A stretch of DNA of 64,000 nucleotides from Dactylosporangium aurantiacum. GTDB lineage: Bacteria; Actinomycetota; Actinomycetes; Mycobacteriales; Micromonosporaceae. The notes below the pieces were generated by a model. The model had not been told where the DNA came from. It searched no databases and worked only from the letters and a program-made list of their open reading frames with translations. Where the stretch lies: NCBI RefSeq assembly GCF_000716715.1, contig NZ_JNYJ01000011.1:1-64000 (forward strand), written 5' to 3'. The translations under genes were made by a program, and so were the position numbers. Position 1 is the first letter of the stretch. Each line of letters starts with the position of its first letter. Shown here piece by piece: positions 36,702-46,999 of the stretch.

Positions 36702-37637
36702 ATGACAGGCATGGGCGACCAGGCGGAGTCGTGGACGACCACGATGCGCGCCGAGCAGGCATCGCTTGACCTCGGCGCGGAGCTCGGGCCGGCGGATCCG
36801 ACGGCCTACACGATGCGCAAGCCGATCCCCGAGCCGATGCCGATGGACCGGCACGGCCCGGCGCGGATCATCGCGATGGCCAACCAGAAGGGCGGCGTGG
36901 GCAAGACCACGTCGACCATCAACCTGGGCGCGGCCCTCGCCGAGTACGGGCGGCGGGTCCTGCTCGTCGACTTCGACCCGCAGGGTGCCCTGTCGGTCGG
37001 CCTCGGCGTCAACCCGCACAACCTCGACCTGACGATCTACAACATCCTGATGGACTCCGACGTGACCGTCGAGGACATCCGGATCAAGACCGACATCGCG
37101 GGCCTGCACCTGCTGCCGGCCAACATCGACCTGTCGGCCGCGGAGATCCAGCTGGTCACCGAGGTCGCCCGGGAGATGGCCCTGGCCCGGGTGCTGCGCC
37201 CGGTGCTGAAGGAGTACGACTACATCCTGATCGACTGCCAGCCCTCGCTGGGCCTGCTGGCGATCAACGCGCTCACCGTCGCGCACGGCGTCATGATCCC
37301 CCTCGAATGCGAGTTCTTCTCGCTGCGCGGTGTCGCGCTGCTGCTCGACACGATCGACAAGGTCCGCGAGCGGCTCAACTTCGACCTCGAGCTCGAGGGC
37401 ATCCTCGCCACCATGTACGACAGCCGCACCACGCACTGCCGCCAGGTGCTGCAGCGGGTCGTCGAGGCGTTCGGCGACAAGGTGTACCAGACCGTGATCA
37501 CCAAGACCGTGAAGTTCCCCGAGTCCACGGTCGCCGGCGCGCCGATCACCACCCTCGACCCGTCGTCGTCCGGCGCCCGCAACTACCGGCAGCTGGCCCG
37601 CGAGGTCATCGCCCAGCAGGCCGAGCGGCGCCTGTAG
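36702..37637 (+). CDS. parA: ParA/Soj-family ATPase
   Basis: 311 aa. Deviant Walker A NQKGGVGKTTSTIN, Walker A' VLLVDFDPQGAL, Walker B YILIDCQPSLG. The N-terminal ~60 residues (to MDRHGPARIIAMAN) precede the fold. This is the non-oriC ParA located before scpA (Rv1708 position), implicated in chromosome or cargo positioning. There is no parB next to it. ATG 36702 follows GGGAGGGG; earlier codons at 36666/36672 are possible. Confidence 0.92.
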   Translation: MTGMGDQAESWTTTMRAEQASLDLGAELGPADPTAYTMRKPIPEPMPMDRHGPARIIAMANQKGGVGKTTSTINLGAALAEYGRRVLLVDFDPQGALSVGLGVNPHNLDLTIYNILMDSDVTVEDIRIKTDIAGLHLLPANIDLSAAEIQLVTEVAREMALARVLRPVLKEYDYILIDCQPSLGLLAINALTVAHGVMIPLECEFFSLRGVALLLDTIDKVRERLNFDLELEGILATMYDSRTTHCRQVLQRVVEAFGDKVYQTVITKTVKFPESTVAGAPITTLDPSSSGARNYRQLAREVIAQQAERRL

Positions 37638-37671
37638 CGGCGATCCGGTCCCGCTGCGCTACGGTCTTCCG

Positions 37672-38781
37672 GTGACCGACCCCGCCACCGTGGACGCCGC
37701 GTCGGCGCCCGCCACCGCGGATGCCGGGCCGGCGCCTGCCGCCGAACCCGCCGCGCCGTCGCCCGACGCCGCACCGGCCCTTGCTGCCGCGCCGTCCCCC
37801 GGCGCGTCGCCGGCGCCCGGGGACGCGCTCGCGGCGGCCGCCGGCACGGACCCGGCGCCGTCGGGCTTCCAGGTGCGGCTGGCCAACTTCACCGGCCCGT
37901 TCGACCTGCTGCTGCAGCTGATCGGCAAGCACAAGCTCGACGTCACCGAGGTCGCGCTGCACACGGTCACCGACGACTTCATCGCGTACATCCGCGCCAT
38001 GGGCGACGACTGGGACCTCGACGAGGCCTCGGAGTTCCTGGTCGTCGCCGCCACCCTGCTCGACCTGAAAGCGGCCCGGCTGCTGCCGTCGGCCACCGTG
38101 GAGAACGAGGAGGACCTCGCCCTGCTCGAGGCCCGCGACCTGCTGTTCGCGCGGCTGCTGCAGTACAAGGCGTTCAAGGAGGCCGCCGCGCACATCGCCG
38201 GCCTCGAAGCGGTCGGCTCGCGCCGCTACCCCCGCTCCGTGTCCCTCGAGCCGCAGTACGCCGAGGCCCTGCCCGACCTGGTCCTCGGCGTCGGCCCGGC
38301 CCGCCTGCTGAAGCTGGCGCTGAAGGCGTTCACCCCGAAGGCCGGCCCGCCCGTCGTGTCGATCGCCCACATCCACATGGTCCGCGTCAGCGTCCGCGAA
38401 CACGCCAACATCGTCCGTGACCGGCTCATCGAGCAGCGCGAGGCGACGTTCAGCGCGCTGTGCATCGACTGCGGGTCGACCCTGGAGGTTGTCGCCCGGT
38501 TCCTGGCCCTGCTGGAGTTGTACCGGGAGGACCTGGTCTCCTTCGAGCAGGTCCAGGCGCTCGGCGAGCTGCTCGTGCGGTGGACCGGGCCGGACGACGC
38601 GGCGGCCGCCACGATCGAGGTCGAGGAGTACGAGGGCACGCCCGCACCGCCCCCGGACCCCGCGGCGGCCCCGGCCCCGGCGGCCCCACCGGACGCCGAG
38701 GACCGGGACGGGGACGGGCCGGCCGGCGGCGGGTCACACGTGCGTGAGCAGGACGGTCAGGACAGCGAGGTGGACCAGTGA
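37672..38781 (+). CDS. scpA: segregation and condensation protein A
   Basis: 369 aa. The N-terminal ~65 residues are an Ala/Pro-rich low-complexity extension. The conserved kleisin begins FQVRLANFTGPFDLLLQLIG with SEFLVVAATLLDLKAARLLP, and the C-terminal winged helix includes SFEQVQALGELLVRW. ScpA bridges SMC heads with ScpB. A Pro/Ala-rich tail follows. It is 34 bp downstream of parA, and its stop overlaps the scpB start (GTGA). Confidence 0.94.
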   Translation: MTDPATVDAASAPATADAGPAPAAEPAAPSPDAAPALAAAPSPGASPAPGDALAAAAGTDPAPSGFQVRLANFTGPFDLLLQLIGKHKLDVTEVALHTVTDDFIAYIRAMGDDWDLDEASEFLVVAATLLDLKAARLLPSATVENEEDLALLEARDLLFARLLQYKAFKEAAAHIAGLEAVGSRRYPRSVSLEPQYAEALPDLVLGVGPARLLKLALKAFTPKAGPPVVSIAHIHMVRVSVREHANIVRDRLIEQREATFSALCIDCGSTLEVVARFLALLELYREDLVSFEQVQALGELLVRWTGPDDAAAATIEVEEYEGTPAPPPDPAAAPAPAAPPDAEDRDGDGPAGGGSHVREQDGQDSEVDQ

Positions 38782-39025
38782 GCCAGGACGACCAGTCGAG
38801 GTCGCTCGCCGACCAGGCGGCGAACTGGGTCCCGCCCTGGGCGCGCCCCCAGCCGCCGGCCGAACCCACCCCGGAACCCGAACCCGAACCAGCCGCGGAG
38901 CCTGCGCCGGTCGCGGAGCCTGCGCCGGTCGCGGAGCCTGAGCCGGTTGCGGAGCCTGAGCCGGTTGCGGAGCCTGAGCCGGTTGCGGAGCCTGAGCCGG
39001 TTGCGGAGCCTGAGCCGGTTGCGGG
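38778..39025 (+). pseudogene. scpB: scpB N-terminal linker, out of frame with its core
   Basis: The frame opened by GTG 38778 (coupled to scpA by GTGA) reads MSQDDQSRSLADQAANWVPP, then PEP-type repeats [12 protein letters not shown]. At 39021-39025 GCGGGCC appears where the repeat predicts GCGGAGCC. Missing A pushes reading into an Arg/Ser frame that ends at 39614. Restoring that A makes one 356-residue ScpB. It could be a real mutation, an assembly error, or programmed slippage. Confidence 0.7.
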
Positions 39026-39223
39026 CCGGTCGCTGAGGCCGAGCCGGTCGCCGAGCCCGAGCCCGAGCCCGAGCCTGAGCCGGTTGCCGAGGCCGAGCCG
39101 GTCGCCGAGCCCGAGTCGGCCACCGAGACGGACCTTGAGACCGAGCCGGTCGCGGAGCCGGTCGCGGAGCCGGTCGCGGAGCCGGTCGCGGAGCCGGTCG
39201 CGGAGCCGGTCGCGGAGCCGGTC
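38895..39223 (+). repeat. 18-bp and 12-bp coding repeats in scpB linker
   Basis: Seven copies of an 18-bp unit (GCGGAGCCTGAGCCGGTT type, 38895-39020) are followed after the frameshift by six copies of GCGGAGCCGGTC (39152-39223). In the core frame the latter encode VAEP repeats. Repetition makes base loss by slippage likely. Confidence 0.85.
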
Positions 39224-39235
39224 GCGGAGCTCGAC

Positions 39236-39847
39236 GTGCCCGCGCAGGCGGAGCCGCCCGCCGCGCAGACCGCGCCCGCCGAGGCCCCGGCCCCGGTCAT
39301 GTCCGACGCCGAGCTGCGCGGCGCCGTCGAGGCGATCCTGCTCATCGTCGACGAGCCGGCCACCGAGGTCAGCCTCGCGCAGGTGCTCGACCAGCCCGTC
39401 GACCGCATCCGCGCGGTGCTGGAGGACATCTCCCGGCACTACACGCAGCTCGGCCTCGGCTTCGACCTGCGCCGGGTCGCGGGCGGGTGGCGGCTGTACA
39501 CCCGGGCGGAGTACGCCCCGTACGTGGAGAAGTTCGTCCTCGACGGCCAGCAGATCCGCCTCACCCAGGCAGCCCTGGAGACACTCGCCGTGGTCGCGTA
39601 CAAGCAGCCGGTGACCAGATCGCGCATCTCGGCCATCCGCGGTGTGAACTGCGACGGCGTGGTCCGTACGCTGGTGACGCGGGGTCTGATCGAGGAGACC
39701 GGCAGTGAGCCCGAAAGCGGGGCGTTCCTGTACCGGACGACGTCGCTGTTCCTGGAGAAACTCGGCCTGGACAGCGTCGACCAGCTGCCGCCGCTCGCCC
39801 CGTTCCTTCCCGACGACATTGATGAGATCGCCGATGCCCAGCGTTGA
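39236..39847 (+). CDS. scpB: segregation and condensation protein B (core)
   Basis: 203 aa as written from GTG 39236; ATG 39299 ([14 protein letters not shown]) is an alternative. Two winged helices: [40 protein letters not shown], then [20 protein letters not shown] and [15 protein letters not shown]. ScpB dimers bind ScpA in the SMC complex. The core is intact and in frame to TGA 39847, but disconnected by one base from the upstream coupled start, so a functional product needs this internal start or a frameshift. Its end overlaps rluB by 14 bp. Confidence 0.88.
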   Translation: MPAQAEPPAAQTAPAEAPAPVMSDAELRGAVEAILLIVDEPATEVSLAQVLDQPVDRIRAVLEDISRHYTQLGLGFDLRRVAGGWRLYTRAEYAPYVEKFVLDGQQIRLTQAALETLAVVAYKQPVTRSRISAIRGVNCDGVVRTLVTRGLIEETGSEPESGAFLYRTTSLFLEKLGLDSVDQLPPLAPFLPDDIDEIADAQR

Positions 39848-40661
39848 CCCGTCCACCCATCCCGACGACCGGTTCGAGGACCCGCCGCTGACCTTCGAGG
39901 GTTCCGCGTTCGACGCGCCGCCGGACGCGGTCGCGCCCCGGCACGAGGAGCGGCTGCAGAAGATCCTGGCCGCGGCCGGGCTCGGGTCGCGGCGCACCTG
40001 CGAGCGGATGATCGACGAGGGCCGCGTCACCGTCAACGGCAAGGAGGCCACCCTCGGCGACAAGGCCGACGCGACCCGTGACGTCATCCACGTCGACGGG
40101 TCGCGGCTGGTCACCGACACGCGGCTGGTGTACCTCGCGCTGAACAAGCCGCGCGGCGTGGTGTCCACGATGGACGACGAGAAGGGCCGCGAGGCGCTCG
40201 CCGACTACGTGCCCAACCTCACCACCCGGGTCTTCCACGTCGGCCGGCTCGACCTCGACAGCGAGGGCCTGCTGCTGCTCATGAACGACGGCGGGCTCGC
40301 GCACAAGCTCATGCATCCCTCGTACGAGGTGGCGAAGACCTACCAGGTGGAGATCGCCGGGCCGGTGCCGCGGGCGATGGGCCGCGAGCTGAAGGCCGGC
40401 GTGCAGCTCGACGACGGGCCGGCGAAGGTCGACTCGTTCCGGGTCGTCGACGCGTACGGCAAGGTCGCGCTCGTCGAGGTGGTCCTGCACGAGGGGCGCA
40501 ACCACATCGTGCGGCGGATGTTCGACGCGGTCGGGTTCCCGGTGCAGCGGCTGATCCGCACGCAGATCGGCCCGATCCGGCTCGGCGATCTCCGCCCGGG
40601 CAGGACCCGGCACCTGTCCCAGGCGGAGATCGGCGCGTTGTTCAAGGCCGTGGGGGAGTAG
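39834..40661 (+). CDS. rluB: 23S rRNA pseudouridine synthase RluB-type
   Basis: 275 aa. An N-terminal S4 domain ([20 protein letters not shown]) is followed by the RsuA/RluB catalytic domain with [26 protein letters not shown] (catalytic Asp) and [21 protein letters not shown]. It makes pseudouridine in 23S rRNA; the exact site is inferred from synteny with Rv1711. ATG 39834 overlaps the scpB stop by 14 bp. Confidence 0.92.
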   Translation: MPSVDPSTHPDDRFEDPPLTFEGSAFDAPPDAVAPRHEERLQKILAAAGLGSRRTCERMIDEGRVTVNGKEATLGDKADATRDVIHVDGSRLVTDTRLVYLALNKPRGVVSTMDDEKGREALADYVPNLTTRVFHVGRLDLDSEGLLLLMNDGGLAHKLMHPSYEVAKTYQVEIAGPVPRAMGRELKAGVQLDDGPAKVDSFRVVDAYGKVALVEVVLHEGRNHIVRRMFDAVGFPVQRLIRTQIGPIRLGDLRPGRTRHLSQAEIGALFKAVGE

Positions 40662-40671
40662 CCCCCGGACC

Positions 40672-41442
40672 TCAGGTGGAGCGGCGCATCGCCCGGATGC
40701 CGACGGCCAGCCCGACGACCGCCGTCGCGGCCGCGGCGATCGCGCCCCACAGCACGGCGCGGTCGCCGACCGTACCGGCGAAGAGCAGACGCTCCGCGGT
40801 CACCATGTGGGCGAGGGGGTTGCAGTGCGACAGCGCCCGCATCCAGCCCGGCCCGGTCTCCAGGGGCAGCAGCATCCCGGACAGGATCATGAGCGGGAAC
40901 AGCAGCGTCTGGTGCACGACCCAGAACATCCAGTCGTTGCGGCGTACGGCCACCGCGAGCGCGTAGCTGAGCGAGCCGAGCCCGACGCCGAAGACGGTGA
41001 GCAGGGCCAGGCCGAGCAGCGCGCCGGTGGGGTGCAGGTCGAAGCCGAAGGGCAGCATCACCAGCACGATGACGAGCGCCTGCCCGGCGAGCGGCACCAT
41101 CTCCTTCAGGGCGCGGCCGACGAGCAGCGCGTGCCGGGCGAGCGGGGTCACGAGCATCCGCTCGTGGGCGCCGGTGACGAACTCGCCGAGCAGGTTCGCC
41201 CCGACCGTCGACGTGCCGAACAGCGTGGTCATGACGAGGATCGCGGGGACGAACCACTGCCACACGTCGTCGCCGAGGCCGCCCTGCTGCCCGCGCAGCG
41301 AGCCGACGAGCAGCGGCCCGAACAGGGCCAGGAACACCAGCGGCTGGATCATCCCGAAGATCAGCGAGAACGGCGAGCGCAGCAGCGGCCGCAGCTCGCG
41401 GGCCGCGACGATGCCGACGTCACGAAGTGCCAAGGTGCTCAT
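40672..41442 (-). CDS. ABC-2 type exporter permease
   Basis: ~256 aa with six hydrophobic helices. The ABC-2 motif region reads LFGTSTVGANLLGEFVTGAHERMLVTP and later LMILSGMLLPLETGP. It pairs with the ATPase just upstream as a drug or lipid exporter (DrrB-like). ATG 41442 has GGAGGTGA 5 bp upstream from the repeated RBS element; ATG 41475, which overlaps the ATPase stop (ATGA), would add 11 residues (MSGPQRSGGDV) and is an equal rival. Confidence 0.88.
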   Translation of the reverse strand: MSTLALRDVGIVAARELRPLLRSPFSLIFGMIQPLVFLALFGPLLVGSLRGQQGGLGDDVWQWFVPAILVMTTLFGTSTVGANLLGEFVTGAHERMLVTPLARHALLVGRALKEMVPLAGQALVIVLVMLPFGFDLHPTGALLGLALLTVFGVGLGSLSYALAVAVRRNDWMFWVVHQTLLFPLMILSGMLLPLETGPGWMRALSHCNPLAHMVTAERLLFAGTVGDRAVLWGAIAAAATAVVGLAVGIRAMRRST

Positions 41443-41471
41443 GACGTCACCTCCGCTGCGCTGCGGGCCAC

Positions 41472-42410
<939 letters not shown>

Positions 42411-42434
42411 GCCGGTGACGTTGCCAGCAGATGC

Positions 42435-42449
42435 GGACAGTTCCTGTCC
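42435..42449. promoter_or_regulatory. GGACAG-TTC-CTGTCC operator
   Basis: A perfect 6-bp inverted repeat with a 3-bp spacer lies in the 64-bp gap between the divergent exporter ATPase and WYL regulator genes. It is a likely operator for the regulator; not shown. Confidence 0.6.
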
Positions 42450-42474
42450 TGAACGCCGGGCGATACTGGGGAAC

Positions 42475-43446
42475 ATGTTGGAGACCTCGGCCCGCCTCCT
42501 CGCGCTGCTGTCGCTGCTGCAGGCGCGCCGCGACTGGCCCGGGCAGACCCTCGCCGACCGGCTCGAGGTGAGCCCGCGCACGGTGCGGCGCGACGTCGAC
42601 CGGCTGCGCGAGCTCGGGTACCCGGTGCAGGCCACCCGCGGCCCGGACGGCGGGTACCGGCTCGACGCCGGCTCGGAGCTGCCGCCGCTGCTGTTCGACG
42701 ACGACCAGGCGGTCGCGGTCGCGGTGGCGCTGCAGACCGCGACGATGTCGGTCGAGGGGGTGGAGGAGGCGGCGTTGCGCGCCCTGGCGACGGTGCGCCA
42801 GGTGATGCCCGCCCGGCTGCGGCAGCGGGTCGACGCGCTGCAGGTGACCAGGGTGGCGAAGGCCGGCTGGCAGCCGTCGCGGGTCGACACCGCGGTCCTG
42901 CTGGCGATCGGGCAGGCGGTGCGGGCCCGGGAGGTCCTGCGCTTCGACTACGCCGGCGTGCGGGAGCTCGCCGCGGGGCAGGCCGGGGACCGGCGCCGGG
43001 TCGAGCCGCACCACGTGGTGACCTGGGGCGGGCGCTGGTATCTCATCGGCTACGACCTCGACCGGGCGGACTGGCGCACGTACCGGGTGGACCGGATGAC
43101 GCTGCGCACGCCGAACGGTCCCCGGTTCGCGCCGCGGCCGCTGCCGGCGGCGGACGTGGCCGCGTTCGTGGCGGAGCGCTTCGAGGGCCACGACCCCCTG
43201 CCGTGCCGCGGCGAGGCGATCCTGCACGCGCCGGCGGCGGCGATCACGGAGTGGACCAGGGGCCAGGCGATCGTGGAGGACGTCGCCCCGGACCGGTGCC
43301 GGGTCAGCGCCGGGTCGTGGTCGTGGACCGGGCTGGCCGCGTGGTTCGGCATGTTCGACGTGGAGGTGGAGCTGATCGGGCCGCCGCAGCTGCGGGAGGC
43401 GACCGCCGCCCTGGCGGCTCGGTTCGCCCGAGCGGCGGCGGGCTGA
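42475..43446 (+). CDS. HTH_11-WYL transcription regulator
   Basis: 323 aa. An N-terminal helix-turn-helix (RLLALLSLLQARRDWPGQTL, LADRLEVSPRTVRRDVDRLR) precedes a WYL domain (RRVEPHHVVTWGGRWYLIGY) and a C-terminal WCX-like end (GEAILHAPAAAI). WYL domains sense nucleotides or other ligands. It is divergent from the exporter operon, which it probably controls. ATG 42475 gives the family N-terminus. Confidence 0.9.
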   Translation: MLETSARLLALLSLLQARRDWPGQTLADRLEVSPRTVRRDVDRLRELGYPVQATRGPDGGYRLDAGSELPPLLFDDDQAVAVAVALQTATMSVEGVEEAALRALATVRQVMPARLRQRVDALQVTRVAKAGWQPSRVDTAVLLAIGQAVRAREVLRFDYAGVRELAAGQAGDRRRVEPHHVVTWGGRWYLIGYDLDRADWRTYRVDRMTLRTPNGPRFAPRPLPAADVAAFVAERFEGHDPLPCRGEAILHAPAAAITEWTRGQAIVEDVAPDRCRVSAGSWSWTGLAAWFGMFDVEVELIGPPQLREATAALAARFARAAAG

Positions 43447-43518
43447 CCCGCCCGCCGCCGCCGGTACGGTCGCGGCCGGGCCCGGCGCGCCTGCCGGGTC
43501 CGGTCGCGCGTCCACGGG

Positions 43519-44079
43519 TCAGCCCTTGCGGACCGCCTCCAGAGCCTTGGCCCAGCTCACCGTCTGGTCGAGCACGACCCCCAGCGTGCCCTCGTGCTGC
43601 GGCCCCGGCTTGAACGACGAGAAGTTCTCGAAGTCGGTGAACAGCGACAGCGCCACCTGCGCCCGCACGTCCGCCACCTGGAGCTCGCCCATGATCAGGC
43701 GCAGGTGCTCGACCGCGCGGGTGCCACCGGCCGAGCCGTAGCTGACGAAGCCCGCCGCCTTGTTGTTCCACTCCGCGTACACGAAGTCGATGGCGTTCTT
43801 CAGCGCGCCGCTGGTGGAGTGGTTGTACTCCGGCGTCACGAACACGAAGCCGTCCAGCTCGGCGATCTTCGCCGCCCACTGCTTCGTGTGCTCGTTGGCG
43901 TACTGCCCCATCGCCGCCGGGACGGCCTCATCCAGGTGCGGCAGGGCGTAGTCCAGCAGGTCGACCAGCTCGTACTCCGCGTCGGAGCGGCGGCTCGCGA
44001 TGTCGTAGACCCACTTGGCGACGGCTTCACCGTTCCGGCCGGGACGGGTGCTGCCGAGAATGATTCCGATCTTGGTCAT
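43519..44079 (-). CDS. NADPH-dependent FMN reductase
   Basis: 186 aa flavodoxin-like. FMN loop GIILGSTRPGRNGEAVAKWV at the N-terminus, then VTPEYNHSTSGALKNAIDF. It transfers electrons from NADPH to FMN, quinones or azo compounds. ATG 44079 is chosen. The divergent MarR regulator 93 bp away and two operators between them suggest it is repressed until an oxidant or phenolic signal appears. Confidence 0.92.
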   Translation of the reverse strand: MTKIGIILGSTRPGRNGEAVAKWVYDIASRRSDAEYELVDLLDYALPHLDEAVPAAMGQYANEHTKQWAAKIAELDGFVFVTPEYNHSTSGALKNAIDFVYAEWNNKAAGFVSYGSAGGTRAVEHLRLIMGELQVADVRAQVALSLFTDFENFSSFKPGPQHEGTLGVVLDQTVSWAKALEAVRKG

Positions 44080-44102
44080 GGCACAACCTTCTCATCGTCA
44101 TG

Positions 44103-44151
44103 GGTGACGTGTCACCGACACACTAGCGCAGACCCACGGTGACATGTCACC
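44103..44151. promoter_or_regulatory. two GGTGAC-N2-GTCACC sites between reductase and MarR genes
   Basis: GGTGACGTGTCACC (44103-44116) and the perfect palindrome GGTGACATGTCACC (44138-44151) have centres 35 bp apart in the divergent promoter region. This is a typical MarR double operator. The TGACATGTCA core recurs twice at 23993-24014. Confidence 0.75.
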
Positions 44152-44171
44152 CAAGGACGTAGGATGCAGGT

Positions 44172-44696
44172 GTGACGGATCCCAACTGGCTCGACGAGCG
44201 CGAGCAGCGCGCCTGGCGCGGCTTCCTCGCGGTCAACGCCGCCGTCCGGGGTCGTATTGCCCGCCAGCTCCAGCAGGAGACGGGGCTGTCCAGCGCCGAC
44301 TACGCGGTGCTGGTCAGCCTCTCCGAGGCGCCCGGCGGGCGGCTGCGGGTGTTCCAGCTGCGCGTCGCCGCCGACTGGGAGAAGACCCGCCTCACCCACC
44401 AGATCACCCGCATGACCAGCCGCGGCCTGGTCGTCAGGGAGCCCTGCCCCGACGACCCCCGCGGCGCGTTCGTCACGCTCACCGAGGCCGGCTGGGAGGC
44501 GATCACCGCCGCCGCGCCGCTGCACGTCGCGCACGTGCGGCGCTGGTTCTTCGACGCGCTGGACCCGCGGCACGTCGAGGCGCTACTCGACCTCAACGAC
44601 ACCGTCCTGGCGCACCTGCGCGAGGCGGACCGCACCGACGGTGCGGCGTGTCCACCGTGCGATGTGCCACCCTCCTGCGACGACGTCCTCCCGTGA
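44172..44696 (+). CDS. MarR-family regulator
   Basis: 174 aa winged-helix protein. LLQQETGLSSADYAVLVSLS-type segment (QETGLSSADYAVLVSL), DNA helix AADWEKTRLTHQITRMTSRG, wing REPCPDDPRGAFVTLTEAGW. The C-terminus has a Cys cluster (CPPCDVPPSC), which may sense redox or metal. GTG 44172 is the start. It likely represses itself and the divergent FMN reductase through the two palindromes. Confidence 0.9.
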   Translation: MTDPNWLDEREQRAWRGFLAVNAAVRGRIARQLQQETGLSSADYAVLVSLSEAPGGRLRVFQLRVAADWEKTRLTHQITRMTSRGLVVREPCPDDPRGAFVTLTEAGWEAITAAAPLHVAHVRRWFFDALDPRHVEALLDLNDTVLAHLREADRTDGAACPPCDVPPSCDDVLP

Positions 44697-44760
44697 GGTA
44701 GGGCCATTGGCCGGTCAAGTACTGTCGAACAGCAGGGGTCGTCAGGGTGAAGGAGTGGGC

Positions 44761-45432
44761 GTGTCAGGACAGCGCGGCCAGCTGGTGGTTGCCGTCGACG
44801 GGCCGTCCGGCTCCGGCAAGTCCACGATCTCGCGCCGGGTGGCGCAGGCGCTCGACGCCCGCTACCTGGACACCGGCGCCATGTACCGGGCCGTGACCTG
44901 GGCCGTGCTGCGCGACAACGTCGACCTGGGCGACGCGGAGAAGATCCACGCGGTCGCGACCGGCGTCACCATCGGCATCGGCACCGACCCGGCCGCGCCG
45001 CACATCAGCGTCGACGGCGTCGGCGTCGACCGCGAGATCCGCGGCGCCGAGGTCACCCAGGCGGTGTCCGCCGTGTCCGCCGTCCCCGGCGTGCGGGCGC
45101 TGCTCGTGGCGCTGCAGCGGGACATCATCGCCGGCGCGCCGCGCATCGTGGTCGAGGGCCGCGACATCGGCACCGTCGTCGCCCCCGACGCCGACCTCAA
45201 GGTCTACCTCACCGCCTCCGCGGACGAGCGGGCCCGGCGCCGGAGCACCGAGAACGCCGCCAACCAGGCCGCGACCGCAGCCGACCTGGCCCGGCGTGAC
45301 AGACTTGACTCGACGCGCGCCGCGGATCCACTTCGCCAAGCCGACGACGCGGTCGTGCTCGACACCACCACGCTCGGCATCGACGAGGTGGTCGAGCGCC
45401 TCCAGCGGATGCTGGACAAGGTCACCGCATAG
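44761..45432 (+). CDS. cmk: cytidylate kinase
   Basis: 223 aa. It phosphorylates CMP/dCMP. P-loop GPSGSGKSTISRRVA, CMP-binding LDTGAMYRAVTW, VVEGRDIGTVV, lid ASADERARRRSTE. GTG 44761 (VSGQRGQLVVAVDG) has AAGGAG upstream; GTG 44755 is possible. The conserved order cmk-der follows (Rv1712-Rv1713), 39 bp apart. Confidence 0.95.
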   Translation: MSGQRGQLVVAVDGPSGSGKSTISRRVAQALDARYLDTGAMYRAVTWAVLRDNVDLGDAEKIHAVATGVTIGIGTDPAAPHISVDGVGVDREIRGAEVTQAVSAVSAVPGVRALLVALQRDIIAGAPRIVVEGRDIGTVVAPDADLKVYLTASADERARRRSTENAANQAATAADLARRDRLDSTRAADPLRQADDAVVLDTTTLGIDEVVERLQRMLDKVTA

Positions 45433-45471
45433 GCGAGCGCCGGCCCCCCCGGCCGTGAACAAAGGATCCCC

Positions 45472-46857
45472 GTGAGCGCTGAGGCATCCACAGGTGCCGA
45501 GGTCGACGTCGACGTTGTCGATGACGTCGAGCTGAGTGTGCCGATCGTCGCCGTCGTCGGCCGGCCCAACGTCGGCAAGTCAACCCTCGTCAACCGGATC
45601 CTGGGCCGCCGGCAGGCGGTCGTCGAGGACGTCGCCGGCGTCACCCGCGACCGGGTCGCCTACGACGCCGAGTGGACCGGGCGGCACTTCACCGTCGTGG
45701 ACACCGGCGGCTGGCTGCCCGACGCCAAGGAACGCGCCAAGGCGATCGCCACCCAGGCGGAGATCGCCACGCAGACCGCCGACGTGGTGCTGTTCGTGGT
45801 CGACGCCACGATCCCGCCGACCGCCGACGACGAGGCCGCCGTGCGGATGCTGCGCCGCAGCGGCCGCCCCGTGATCCTCGTCGCCAACAAGGTCGACAAC
45901 GCCCGCATCGAGAGCGAGATCTCCAGTCTCTGGGGGCTCGGCCTCGGCGAGCCGTTCCCGGTCTCGGCCCTGCACGGCCGCGGCTCCGGCGACCTGCTCG
46001 ACAAGATCCTCGACGCGCTGCCCGCCGCCCGGCCCACCGCGCCGCGCGAGGCCGGCCCGCGCCGCATCGCCCTCGTCGGCCGGCCCAACGTCGGCAAGTC
46101 CAGCCTGCTCAACAAGCTGGCCAAGGAGGAGCGGGCGGTCGTCGACTCCGTCGCCGGCACCACCGTCGACCCCGTCGACAGCCTCGTCGACTTCGGCGGC
46201 CAGACCTGGCACATGGTCGACACCGCCGGGCTGCGCAAGCGCGTCGCGCACGCCAGCGGCACCGAGTACTACGCCTCCCTGCGCACCAACGCGGCGATCG
46301 AGGCGTCCGAGGTCGCGATCGTGCTGCTCGACGCGAGCGAGGTCATCTCCGAACAGGACCAGCGGATCATCACCATGGTGATCGAGTCCGGCCGGGCCCT
46401 CGTCATCGCGTTCAACAAGTGGGACCTCGTCGACGAGGACCGCCGCCACCAGCTCGGCAAGGAGATCGAGCGGGAGCTGCGGCGGGTGCCGTGGGCGATC
46501 AGGGTCAACGTGTCCGCCCTGACCGGCCGGGCCGTCGACAAGCTCGCCCCGGCGCTCAACACCGCCCTGGAGAACTGGGAGCGTCGCGTGCCGACCGGCC
46601 AGCTGAACCAGTGGCTGACCGCGCTCGTGCAGCAGACCCCGCACCCGGTCCGCGGCGGGCGCGCCCCGCGCGTGCTGTTCGCCACCCAGGCCGGGGTGTC
46701 CCCGCCGAAGTTCGTGCTCTTCACCACCGGCGCGCTCGACCCCGGCTACGTCCGGTTCGTGGAGCGCAAGCTGCGTGAGGAGTTCGACTTCCTCGGCACC
46801 CCGATCCACATCACCGTGAAGCCCCGCAAGAAGAACAGCCCCCGCGGGAAGAAGTAG
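45472..46857 (+). CDS. der: ribosome-assembly GTPase Der/EngA
   Basis: 461 aa. Two tandem GTPase domains: G1 [16 protein letters not shown] (~residue 25) and [16 protein letters not shown] (~residue 205), with [23 protein letters not shown] and [11 protein letters not shown]-terminal KH-like domain ends in basic [12 protein letters not shown]. Der helps 50S assembly. An N-terminal ~20-residue acidic extension ([11 protein letters not shown]) precedes the fold. GTG 45472 starts it after a GAACAAAGGA site. Confidence 0.96.
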   Translation: MSAEASTGAEVDVDVVDDVELSVPIVAVVGRPNVGKSTLVNRILGRRQAVVEDVAGVTRDRVAYDAEWTGRHFTVVDTGGWLPDAKERAKAIATQAEIATQTADVVLFVVDATIPPTADDEAAVRMLRRSGRPVILVANKVDNARIESEISSLWGLGLGEPFPVSALHGRGSGDLLDKILDALPAARPTAPREAGPRRIALVGRPNVGKSSLLNKLAKEERAVVDSVAGTTVDPVDSLVDFGGQTWHMVDTAGLRKRVAHASGTEYYASLRTNAAIEASEVAIVLLDASEVISEQDQRIITMVIESGRALVIAFNKWDLVDEDRRHQLGKEIERELRRVPWAIRVNVSALTGRAVDKLAPALNTALENWERRVPTGQLNQWLTALVQQTPHPVRGGRAPRVLFATQAGVSPPKFVLFTTGALDPGYVRFVERKLREEFDFLGTPIHITVKPRKKNSPRGKK

Positions 46858-46999
46858 CCTCTGGTCGCGGCGCGGCGCGGCGCGGCAGCAGCGCCTCGAC
46901 GGCCACGGCCACGACGATCAGCACGGCGAAGACGGTCAGTCCCATGCCGGCGAGTTCGGCCGGTGCGCGCCCCGGATGAGGCGCGCACCACGGCCGCAC

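Noticed and set aside
39236..39847. scpB called as a dead gene
   Set aside because: The core domain is intact with possible internal starts, so only the linker is out of frame; function may be retained.
46811..46945. Possible 44-residue one-helix protein on the minus strand after der
   Set aside because: A hydrophobic stretch is present, but there is no ribosome site and most of its tail is antisense to the end of der.
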